A stretch of DNA of 8,341 nt, from the NCBI GenBank assembly GCA_016208545.1, contig JACQXU010000042.1:1-8341 (forward strand), given 5' to 3'. Of this stretch, positions 1 through 5,929 are shown one piece after another (the stretch's first letter is position 1; each line of letters starts with the position of its first letter). Origin of the DNA: Candidatus Uhrbacteria bacterium (GTDB taxonomy: Bacteria > Patescibacteriota > Patescibacteriia > UBA9934 > GWF2-40-263). The position numbers were made by a program, and so were the translations under genes. The notes beneath the pieces were generated by a model, which was given only the letters and a program-made list of their open reading frames with translations, was not told the DNA's origin and did no database searches.

Positions 1-16
1 ATTTGACATCTGACAT
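1..16. repeat. TTTGACAT-type spacer repeat directly before a start codon
   Basis: The first 16 bases contain TTTGACAT followed by CTGACAT, ending at the ATG of the first gene. A closely related TTTGACATT stands just before the ATG at 4962. No Shine-Dalgarno sequence is visible between this repeat and the start codon. The repeat probably continues to the left of the window, so its true extent is unknown. Confidence 0.4.
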
Positions 17-601
17 ATGTCTACCCCAATAATTTTTAAAAAAATTCAAACAACGCATCGTGCGCACGAACAAGTTCGTCGCGAAGTTATAGCCGCAGCA
101 AACGAAGCAATCAGCAAAAGCAAACGCGCAATTTTTGCTCTTCATCGCGATGACAAAAATTCAGCGCAGACTTTTCTAAAAGAGGCCGAAGTTCTGTTCA
201 CTAAATGCGAAAATAAATTTAAAAATATACAGAGTTTGAAATTTGAAGGAGCTTACCGCGCCGCACTTGAGGAATATGCTGAAGCGCTTTTATTTGAACA
301 ATATCTTTCAACAGGAAAAATTGGCGCGATCAACGCGCGAGCAATGGATCCGCTTGTTTATCTTTCCGGACTTTCCGACACGACAGGAGAAATAGTTCGT
401 TACACACTTCGCAGTATTACTCACGGCAAAACAAATCGAGTTATTCAGGCACGCGACACAGTTGAAATGATAATTGAATTTATGCTCGACCTTGACGCAA
501 CAGGCTACTTGCGCACAAAATTTGATCAAGCAAAAGGAAATCTAAAACGTTTGGACGACATGCTTTATGATCTTTCAATTCGGAAATCCTTGGATGTTTG
601 A
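17..601 (+). CDS. Translin/TRAX-family nucleic-acid-binding protein
   Basis: A 194-residue, all-helical, soluble protein with the hallmarks of the Translin/TRAX family, whose eukaryotic members form the C3PO RNase that trims RNA. The C-terminal half carries the family signature: DPLVYLSGLSDTTGEIVR (about residues 111-128) and the closing LYDLSIR (about 183-189). The EEYAEA segment (85-90) matches the region where TRAX carries two catalytic glutamates, and D121 in GLSDTTGE matches the third acidic residue, so E86, E89 and D121 could form an RNase site. That alignment is from memory. Length is normal for archaeal and bacterial members, somewhat shorter than human Translin. The ATG at 17 follows a TTTGACAT-type repeat with no Shine-Dalgarno site. 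The stop overlaps the next start by 8 bases, suggesting translational coupling. Family assignment is solid; RNase activity is inferred. Confidence 0.82.
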   Translation: MSTPIIFKKIQTTHRAHEQVRREVIAAANEAISKSKRAIFALHRDDKNSAQTFLKEAEVLFTKCENKFKNIQSLKFEGAYRAALEEYAEALLFEQYLSTGKIGAINARAMDPLVYLSGLSDTTGEIVRYTLRSITHGKTNRVIQARDTVEMIIEFMLDLDATGYLRTKFDQAKGNLKRLDDMLYDLSIRKSLDV

Positions 602-1196
602 GAGAGATGAAATTGATCTTCTCGAAGAAGAAATAGATGATATTTATTTACAGCACGAACCATCTGGTCGAAGCTCTGTTTTGAAAATGGAAACCAGAGT
701 TCTTCAAGAGCAATTTGAAATCGAGACAGAAGCTGAAGCGGAATTGGCAATGAAAATCGGTCCTGCGTATTTGCTTATGGAAATTATGCCGGAAACTCAA
801 AAACAGCCAGAGCAAAAAGAATCATTGAAAGAGATTCTGCGAGCTCACGCTGTCCGAGACCCTTTGTACGAACACGTTTTTCTTTGGTCGCGACACGTTT
901 CGGACTTTGCTCGTGAGAGTTACGAAAATTTAGTCGAACAAAAAGAAGATGCTTTTCGAGCGTATGTGAATGTAAAAATGATTCCAATAAAATTAGTTGG
1001 CGTTCATTCTGGATTTTCTCGTCAAGATTCAGTTGCGCGTCAGATCGCACAAAAAGATCGGCATTTGTGTTTAACTTATTTTGCGATCACACTTCGTTCG
1101 CTTCAAAATTTTGCATTGGTTGGAAACGAAACAGCGATGATACTTTTTAAGGAGGGCGAAATTCTGCAAAAGTTAGTTAAAAACGAAAGGATATGA
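594..1196 (+). CDS. Unrecognised helical acidic protein, coupled to the Translin-like gene
   Basis: A 200-residue protein I do not recognise. It has no signal peptide or membrane segment. The N-terminus is strongly acidic (MFERDEIDLLEEEIDD), followed by predicted helices and a more hydrophobic C-terminal stretch around LCLTYFAITLRSLQNFAL (158-175). I chose the ATG at 594, which overlaps the upstream stop by 8 bases. An in-frame ATG at 567 would add 9 residues but lies deeper inside the Translin frame and has no better ribosome site. The stop codon overlaps the next gene in an ATGA arrangement. The tight overlaps on both sides suggest co-translation with the Translin-like protein and the glycosyltransferase, so it may be a partner of one of them, but nothing in the sequence fixes a function. 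Confidence 0.7.
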   Translation: MFERDEIDLLEEEIDDIYLQHEPSGRSSVLKMETRVLQEQFEIETEAEAELAMKIGPAYLLMEIMPETQKQPEQKESLKEILRAHAVRDPLYEHVFLWSRHVSDFARESYENLVEQKEDAFRAYVNVKMIPIKLVGVHSGFSRQDSVARQIAQKDRHLCLTYFAITLRSLQNFALVGNETAMILFKEGEILQKLVKNERI

Positions 1197-1855
1197 CTCG
1201 TCCTCGAGTAACCGCAATAATTCCAGCTTATAACGAAGAGAAAACGATCGGAAATGTTGTTCGTCCGCTTGTTAGTTCGCAGATTATTGATGAAGTTTTT
1301 GTTATTTCCGACGGCTCAACAGACAAAACAAAAGAATTTGCTGAACAAGCCGGAGCTCAAGTTCATGAATTACCGAAAACTGGAGGAAAAGGCGAGGCAA
1401 TGTTACACGCTGTTGCACACACAGACTCGCCGATTATTGTTTTTTTCGATGCTGACTTGATTGGACTAACAGAAGAACATATTGAACGGCTATTGCTTCC
1501 GGTAATAAACGGTGGAATCGTGATGAACGTTGGGATTCGCGATCGCGGAAAATTTTTGTCTTCGCTTTCGCGGCATTTACCTTTAATTTCCGGAGAACGC
1601 GCGATGTTGCGGAGAATATTTGAAAATGTCCCTCCGGAATTTATGCGAGGATTTATGGTTGAAACTTCACTCAATTATTATTGCCGATCGCATCATTTGC
1701 GATATGGTTCTGTTGAAATGCCAGGTCTGACTTTTCGTAGAAAATATCAAAAAGTCATTTGGCCTTTGGCTGTGGTACAATATATTCGAATGTTTTGGCA
1801 GGTTGGTGTTGCGATGCTTGCAGTTAGGCTTGCAAGAATGTTTGGGAAATTTTAA
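1193..1855 (+). CDS. Family-2 glycosyltransferase, membrane-associated
   Basis: A 220-residue GT-A fold glycosyltransferase that should transfer a sugar from a nucleotide-sugar to a lipid or polysaccharide acceptor at the inner face of the membrane. Visible motifs are the N-terminal strand and loop IIPAYNEEKTIG (9-20), DGSTD (40-44), the GGKGEAM segment (64-70) common in polyprenyl-phosphate and glucosyl-3-phosphoglycerate type enzymes, and the metal-binding DAD (86-88) within FFDADL. The C-terminus (about 188-215) is amphipathic to hydrophobic and may attach the protein to the membrane, but there are no clear multiple transmembrane helices. Start is the ATG of an ATGA overlap with the previous gene, preceded by GAAAGG at 1185-1190. 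Donor and acceptor cannot be read from the sequence. Confidence 0.85.
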   Translation: MTRPRVTAIIPAYNEEKTIGNVVRPLVSSQIIDEVFVISDGSTDKTKEFAEQAGAQVHELPKTGGKGEAMLHAVAHTDSPIIVFFDADLIGLTEEHIERLLLPVINGGIVMNVGIRDRGKFLSSLSRHLPLISGERAMLRRIFENVPPEFMRGFMVETSLNYYCRSHHLRYGSVEMPGLTFRRKYQKVIWPLAVVQYIRMFWQVGVAMLAVRLARMFGKF

Positions 1856-1863
1856 CCCATTTC

Positions 1864-1891
1864 TCCCTTACCACTTACTCCCTTTCTCCCT
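1864..1891 (-). repeat. 28-bp dispersed repeat, copy 1 (spacer before murD)
   Basis: The whole pyrimidine-rich spacer between the glycosyltransferase stop and the murD ATG is a repeat unit. Its reverse complement matches positions 4110-4137 at 26 of 28 bases, including an unbroken AAGTGGTAAGGGA. It ends exactly at the base before the murD start codon, so murD has no Shine-Dalgarno sequence: the last 20 bases before ATG are almost only C and T. Confidence 0.75.
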
Positions 1892-3376
1892 ATGTCTTTA
1901 GATCTCTCCTCAATTTCAAATTTTCAAGACGCCATGGTGACTGTCATGGGTTTGGGCAGATTCAAACAGGGAAGCGGAGTCGGCGCCGCAAAATGGCTGA
2001 TGCGTCACGGCGCGCAAATTGTCATCACAGATTTAAAAACCGAGGCAGAACTCAAAGAGTCTGTTGAAGAAATTACAAAGTGGTACACGCAATATCGAAA
2101 AGAATTTAAAGATCGTCCGATCTATTCTCCTGTTTTTGTTTTGGGAGAACATCATGAGGACGATTTCACAAATGTGGATTTGGTTGTGCAAAATCCAGGA
2201 GTTGCGCGAGAATCAGAGTTTGTTCAACTTGCAAAGCAAAATAACATTCACGTTGAAAGCGACATTTCGCTTTTTTTTCGTTACTGCCCATTTCCGATTT
2301 ACAGCGTGACAGGCACTCGCGGAAAATCAACAACAACAGCTTTGCTCGGTGAAATGTTGCGCGCGATTCATCCAAAAACAGTTGTCGCCGGAAACATTAC
2401 TCGTTCGCCGCTTGAGGATTTAGATTGGTTGCTTGAAGAAAAATCTCCAGTTCCGATTGTTCTTGAATTATCATCTTGGCTTCTTGAAAGCATTGAAGGG
2501 CTCGGGATCGGCCCGCAAATCGCGTTGCTCACAAACGCATATCAAGATCATTTGGATCGTTACGATTCATTTGAACATTATCTTTGGGCAAAGGAAATTA
2601 TTTTTAAAGAACAAAAACCAGATCAAATTGCGATTTTGAATGCTGATCAAGAACTCATGGGAGATATTGCTTTAAAAATTCCGTCTAAAAAAATTTATTG
2701 GTTTTCATCAAAGCCGCTTTCAATTGAAAAAAATGGAGTGTATCGCGACGGAGATTCTTTACTGCGCAAGATTGAAAAAGAGCCGATTGAATTTGGTCAT
2801 GTGCATGATGTAAAAATTCTTGGCGACCACAATATCATGAATGCGCTTGGAGCGTCTCTGGTCGCGTATTTTGCAGGAGTGTCAGACGAGAATATTCATC
2901 AAACTTTAAAAATTTTTGCTGGACTTCCAGGACGACAGCAAATTGTTGCTGAAATCGAAGGTGTTGTTTACGTCAACGACACAACAGCGACTTCGCCTGA
3001 TGGCACAATCGCCGCGCTAAAACGTTTTGGAAACGGCGGAAATATAATTTTGATCGCTGGAGGCGCGTCAAAAGGTTTGGCGATTGACGATCTCGCAAAA
3101 GAAATTCGCGAGCAATGCAAATACGTTGTTTTGTTTGAAGGGACAGCGCTCGAACAATTTGTGGGAGCGATTGGCGAAAGTGTACTAATGGCAAAGGCAA
3201 ATTCAATGCAAATGGCGATTGACGCGGCACGAAAAGAAGCAAAACTCGGCGATGTGATTTTGCTTTCCCCAGGAACAGCAAGTTTTGGAGTTTTTAAGAA
3301 TGAATTTGATCGCGGCGATCAGTTTAACGCGACAGTTGAAAAGTTGAAAAACGATTCAAACTTTGATAAAATCTAG
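1892..3376 (+). CDS. murD: UDP-N-acetylmuramoylalanine--D-glutamate ligase
   Basis: Cytoplasmic Mur ligase that adds D-Glu to UDP-MurNAc-L-Ala using ATP. At 494 residues it is slightly longer than typical MurD (about 440-460). An N-terminal Rossmann-like domain begins VTVMGLGRFKQGSG (16-29). The ATP P-loop is VTGTRGKSTTT (139-149), with Arg where Asn is usual. GN (167-168) follows, then ELSSWLLE (192-199) in place of the usual SSFQL, and DHLDRY (219-224), the Mur DHLD motif. AK (233-234) is the expected carbamylated lysine position. GDHNIMNALGA (311-321), LPGRQQ (345-350), VNDTTATSPDGT (361-372) and LLSPGTASFG (457-466) with FDRGDQF complete the MurD C-terminal signature. The last is diagnostic of MurD over MurC, E or F. 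The start has no Shine-Dalgarno site because a repeat abuts it; an in-frame ATG at residue 15 is the only near alternative and would clip the Rossmann strand. Confidence 0.93.
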   Translation: MSLDLSSISNFQDAMVTVMGLGRFKQGSGVGAAKWLMRHGAQIVITDLKTEAELKESVEEITKWYTQYRKEFKDRPIYSPVFVLGEHHEDDFTNVDLVVQNPGVARESEFVQLAKQNNIHVESDISLFFRYCPFPIYSVTGTRGKSTTTALLGEMLRAIHPKTVVAGNITRSPLEDLDWLLEEKSPVPIVLELSSWLLESIEGLGIGPQIALLTNAYQDHLDRYDSFEHYLWAKEIIFKEQKPDQIAILNADQELMGDIALKIPSKKIYWFSSKPLSIEKNGVYRDGDSLLRKIEKEPIEFGHVHDVKILGDHNIMNALGASLVAYFAGVSDENIHQTLKIFAGLPGRQQIVAEIEGVVYVNDTTATSPDGTIAALKRFGNGGNIILIAGGASKGLAIDDLAKEIREQCKYVVLFEGTALEQFVGAIGESVLMAKANSMQMAIDAARKEAKLGDVILLSPGTASFGVFKNEFDRGDQFNATVEKLKNDSNFDKI

Positions 3377-3379
3377 CAT

Positions 3380-4843
3380 ATGAACGAAGACAAAATTATA
3401 TTAAAACTGATTGAACACGACGAGCAATTTCAGAAAATTGAAGACGATTTAAGTAGAGTGGTAACTAAAGAAGAATTTACTATTGCTTCACATAAATTAG
3501 CATACGGAGGTTTAAAAGTTTTACGTATACTTAAAACTATAATCAAATTTTTTATTCCTAAATGTGTCATCAAGTCATATCATTTTTTATTTGCGCACAT
3601 TGCTGATTTTGTTTATAGACATCCTTCCAAACAATTAACAGTGATTGGAGTGACTGGGACAAACGGAAAATCCACGACAGTGCAATTCATCGGCCGTATT
3701 TTGGAACACGTTGGAGAACGAGTCGGATGGACATCAACAGTTGGATTCAAAATTGCCGAAAATGAATGGATAAACGACAAAAAAATGACAATGCTCGGAC
3801 GTTTTCAAACTCAAAAAATGTTGCGACAAATGGTTCGCGCCAAATGTCTCTTTGCAGTAATTGAAACTTCGTCGCAAGGAATAGCGCAGTATCGCCATGT
3901 TGGAATCAAATATGACATCGCAGTTTTTACAAATCTTACTCCAGAACACATTGAAGCTCACGGCGGTTTTGAAAAATACAAACAGGCAAAAGGAAAATTG
4001 TTTGAAAATGTCGCGCGCGCGAAGGTGATAAATTTAATGGACGAACACGCTGAATTTTTTTTAGCTTCTCCCGCTGGAGAGCCGTGGGGATTTGGATATG
4101 AAGAAAAAAAGGGAGGAAGGGAGGAAGTGGTAAGGGATGAAGGAAAGAAAAAACCAGTTAGAACAATATGGGCGGAGAACGTTCACTTTGGAAAAACTGG
4201 ATCCAAGTTTGAAATTCATGGCGTTGAGTTTGAATTAAAACCAATCGGCCGTTTTTATTTTGAAAATGCGCTTGCCACAATCACAACTTGCCGAGCTCTC
4301 GGATTTTCGCTTGAGCAAATCCGCGATGCAGTTTCACATCTTGAAACAATTCCAGGACGCTTGGAAGTCATTGATGAAGGCCAGCCGTTTACAGTCGTAG
4401 TTGATTACGCACCAGAACCTGCCGCACTTTCCGCAAGTTACGAAGCGTTGTCTCTGATCGGTTATCACAGACTAATTCACGTTCTTGGATCAACAGGCGG
4501 CGGACGCGATGTTGCGCGTCGAACAATTTTGGGACAAATGGCCGCAAAGCAAGCTGATATTGTGATCGTCACAAACGAAGATCCATATGACGATGATCCA
4601 ATGGAAATCATAAATAACATTGCCGATTCCGCAATTGAATCCGGAAAAGAAGATAATGTAAACTTATTTCGTATTCTTGATCGAGAGGAAGCCATAAACA
4701 AAGCGATAGCTGTTGCGCAACCAGGAGATTTGGTTTTGCTGACCGGCAAAGGAAATGAACCAGTTATGGCTGTTGCTGGAGGAAAAAAAATTCCATGGGA
4801 TGATCGTGTAGCGGTAAGAAGAGCAATACATGAAATAGAATGA
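3380..4843 (+). CDS. murE: MurE-like Mur ligase with an unusual N-terminal fusion
   Basis: ATP-dependent ligase expected to add the third stem-peptide residue to UDP-MurNAc-L-Ala-D-Glu. Motifs: P-loop GVTGTNGKSTT (90-100), ETSSQG (162-167, usually SSHG), FTNLTPEHIEAHGGFEKY (183-200), AK (203-204, expected carbamylated lysine), LETIPGRLEV (321-330), VDYAPEPAAL (341-350, usually VDYAHTPDAL, so His is replaced by Pro), NEDPYDDDP (399-407, where DNPR marks diaminopimelate enzymes) and TGKGNE (455-460). The canonical N-terminal substrate domain is almost absent. Residues 1-46 are an extra coiled, charged segment (EHDEQFQKIE, VTKEEF) of a kind seen in small CPR proteins. MurE-like sequence starts near residue 47, right after an in-frame GGAGG (3506-3510). 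Residues about 243-253 are encoded by a dispersed repeat. It begins 3 bases after the murD stop, without a Shine-Dalgarno site. Confidence 0.85.
   Translation: MNEDKIILKLIEHDEQFQKIEDDLSRVVTKEEFTIASHKLAYGGLKVLRILKTIIKFFIPKCVIKSYHFLFAHIADFVYRHPSKQLTVIGVTGTNGKSTTVQFIGRILEHVGERVGWTSTVGFKIAENEWINDKKMTMLGRFQTQKMLRQMVRAKCLFAVIETSSQGIAQYRHVGIKYDIAVFTNLTPEHIEAHGGFEKYKQAKGKLFENVARAKVINLMDEHAEFFLASPAGEPWGFGYEEKKGGREEVVRDEGKKKPVRTIWAENVHFGKTGSKFEIHGVEFELKPIGRFYFENALATITTCRALGFSLEQIRDAVSHLETIPGRLEVIDEGQPFTVVVDYAPEPAALSASYEALSLIGYHRLIHVLGSTGGGRDVARRTILGQMAAKQADIVIVTNEDPYDDDPMEIINNIADSAIESGKEDNVNLFRILDREEAINKAIAVAQPGDLVLLTGKGNEPVMAVAGGKKIPWDDRVAVRRAIHEIE
4110..4137 (+). repeat. 28-bp dispersed repeat, copy 2 (inside the murE frame)
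   Basis: This purine-rich stretch is the inverted copy of the spacer at 1864-1891 (26 of 28 bases). It is read in frame as GGREEVVRD-type charged residues between the middle and C-terminal regions of the MurE-like protein, an insertion-tolerant surface loop. The purine-rich tract continues to about 4150 and adds more lysines. Confidence 0.75.
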
Positions 4844-4961
4844 CTAATGTCTAATGCCAAATGACCAATTCGACATTTTATCATTGGACATTTATTTTCC
4901 GGCCTAAAGGCCGGATCCGCCTACGGCGGAGATATTCGTCATTGAACATTTGACATTTTTT
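4844..4961. repeat. Repeat-filled spacer of short TGACATT/AATGTC-type units
   Basis: The 118-base gap between murE and the PH-domain gene has no ORF of its own. It holds scattered copies of a short motif in both orientations: CTAATGTCTAATG (4846-4858), AAATGACC, TCGACATTT, TTGGACATTT and AACATTTGACATT (4945-4957). The last ends at a T-run directly before the ATG at 4962. Two GC hairpins sit in the middle. I see no promoter with a convincing -10 and no intrinsic terminator. Confidence 0.55.
4898..4930. repeat. Two adjacent GC-rich hairpins
   Basis: TCCGGCC-TAAA-GGCCGGA (4898-4915) is a 7-bp perfect stem with a 4-base loop. TCCGCC-TAC-GGCGGA (4916-4930) is a 6-bp perfect stem with a 3-base loop. 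The two abut. Neither is followed by a T-run on either strand, so they do not look like intrinsic terminators. They could be a REP-like element or an mRNA-stabilising structure between murE and the PH-domain gene. Confidence 0.65.
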
Positions 4962-5459
4962 ATGAAATACAGTGGATTTACACTAAAACCTCACGAAGAA
5001 GTGCTTGAAATCATTCACACATCGCTTATTCCGAGCGCTCCGCGTTTTATTTTGTTTATAATCTGGCTTCTAATTCCATTCTTTTTTTTGTTTCCATTGT
5101 TTCGTGAAGGTGTTGGTGGCGCTTTAGTTTTTTTCGGCCTGCTTATTTCTGGAATGATTTTATTTTTTCGTCAGTACACACGTTGGTCAGGAACCGTTTT
5201 GATTCTCACTGACAAACGAGTTGTTGATATTGAACAACGCGGTTTTTTTGATAGAGTTGTGACAGAAGCGACGTACGAACAAATTGACGAAGCAAGTTAT
5301 CGCATTAAAGGTTTTTTGGCGACGGTTTTTCGATACGGCACAATAAGGCTTTTGTTAAATGGATCCAGCGCGGACATTGAGTTTGCGAGAATTTTTCGTC
5401 CGTCGCGTGTTCATAATTTAATTAACGATCTTCGAGAAGAAAATCGAGTTATGATGTGA
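4962..5459 (+). CDS. Membrane protein with bacterial PH domain (bPH2, YdbS/YdbT type)
   Basis: A 165-residue protein with two transmembrane helices near residues 26-46 (PRFILFIIWLLIPFFFLF) and 53-70, then a C-terminal cytoplasmic bacterial pleckstrin-homology-like domain. The domain signature is LILTDKRVVDIEQRGFF (80-96), followed by EATYEQIDEASYRIKGF (102-118) and YGTIRLLL (125-132), as in YdbS/YdbT-type proteins. The biochemical role of that family is poorly defined; membrane or envelope-stress functions have been suggested. I chose the ATG at 4962; a TTG at 4950 would add four residues but falls within a spacer repeat. No Shine-Dalgarno site is visible, since the ATG follows TTGACATTTTTT. 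The next gene starts 7 bases after the stop, consistent with one transcript. Confidence 0.8.
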   Translation: MKYSGFTLKPHEEVLEIIHTSLIPSAPRFILFIIWLLIPFFFLFPLFREGVGGALVFFGLLISGMILFFRQYTRWSGTVLILTDKRVVDIEQRGFFDRVVTEATYEQIDEASYRIKGFLATVFRYGTIRLLLNGSSADIEFARIFRPSRVHNLINDLREENRVMM

Positions 5460-5466
5460 TGTACGT

Positions 5467-5913
5467 ATGTCACACAATAAATCATTTATCGCACGGCTAA
5501 TTCGATGGCGATTTCTCATTGTCGTCAATGTTGTGATAATTATTTTTATTGGCTTAACATTCGGCAGAGAATTTTTTCGAGCGCGAGAAATTCAATCTGA
5601 AATTAAAAAATTACAAACTCAAGCTGGCACGCTTGCCGCGCGCAATGTTGCGCTAAGCGAACTTCAAACTGCCATTCAAACAGAATCATTTATCGAACGC
5701 GAGGCTCGTTTGAAATTGGGAATGAAAAAACCAGGAGAAGAAGTTGTGGTGATTCAGGAATGGAAGGGCCAAGAGGGCCCAGAGGGCCAAGAGGATAAGA
5801 CAGATCCGTTGGATCTTGTTATTGATGATCAATCTGGACAAACGCGCATTGCTAATTCTACAAAATGGTGGTATTTTTTCTTTGATAAAGGGAAGTTAAA
5901 AGTAGGAGAGTAG
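5467..5913 (+). CDS. FtsB/DivIC-like septum formation initiator
   Basis: A 148-residue bitopic membrane protein of the FtsB/DivIC family, which links FtsL and FtsQ/DivIB in the divisome. A short basic cytoplasmic tail (1-14) precedes one transmembrane helix (about 15-32, FLIVVNVVIIIFIGL). A heptad-like coiled coil follows (about 36-72, REIQSEIKKLQTQAGTLAARN). After that comes FIEREARLKLGMKKPGEEVVVI (75-96), the conserved family segment. The C-terminus continues with a low-complexity linker (GQEGPEGQE, 101-109) and ends in STKWWYFFFDKGK, an aromatic tail of the kind I associate with CPR FtsB-like proteins. The linker comes from a 9-bp tandem repeat. Position after Mur ligases and before a SurA-like gene fits a division and envelope operon. 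Confidence 0.8.
   Translation: MSHNKSFIARLIRWRFLIVVNVVIIIFIGLTFGREFFRAREIQSEIKKLQTQAGTLAARNVALSELQTAIQTESFIEREARLKLGMKKPGEEVVVIQEWKGQEGPEGQEDKTDPLDLVIDDQSGQTRIANSTKWWYFFFDKGKLKVGE
5767..5793 (+). repeat. Three tandem 9-bp units coding Gly-Gln/Pro-Glu
   Basis: GGCCAAGAG, GGCCCAGAG, GGCCAAGAG in direct succession, read in frame as GQE-GPE-GQE. The unit length is a multiple of three, so copy number can change without a frameshift. It lies in the variable linker after the conserved FtsB/DivIC segment. Confidence 0.8.
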
Positions 5914-5929
5914 TTATTAAGAATACACT

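Noticed and set aside
4477..4884. Minus-strand ORF of 135 codons within murE
   Set aside because: Shadow of the murE coding frame; Ser/Ile/Ala-rich composition and no conserved pattern, while the plus frame carries all Mur motifs.
4898..4930. Intrinsic terminator after murE
   Set aside because: Strong stems but no T-run on either strand, and downstream genes continue in the same direction.
4950..4961. TTG start for the PH-domain protein
   Set aside because: TTG is inside the spacer repeat; the ATG at 4962 begins the conserved-looking protein.
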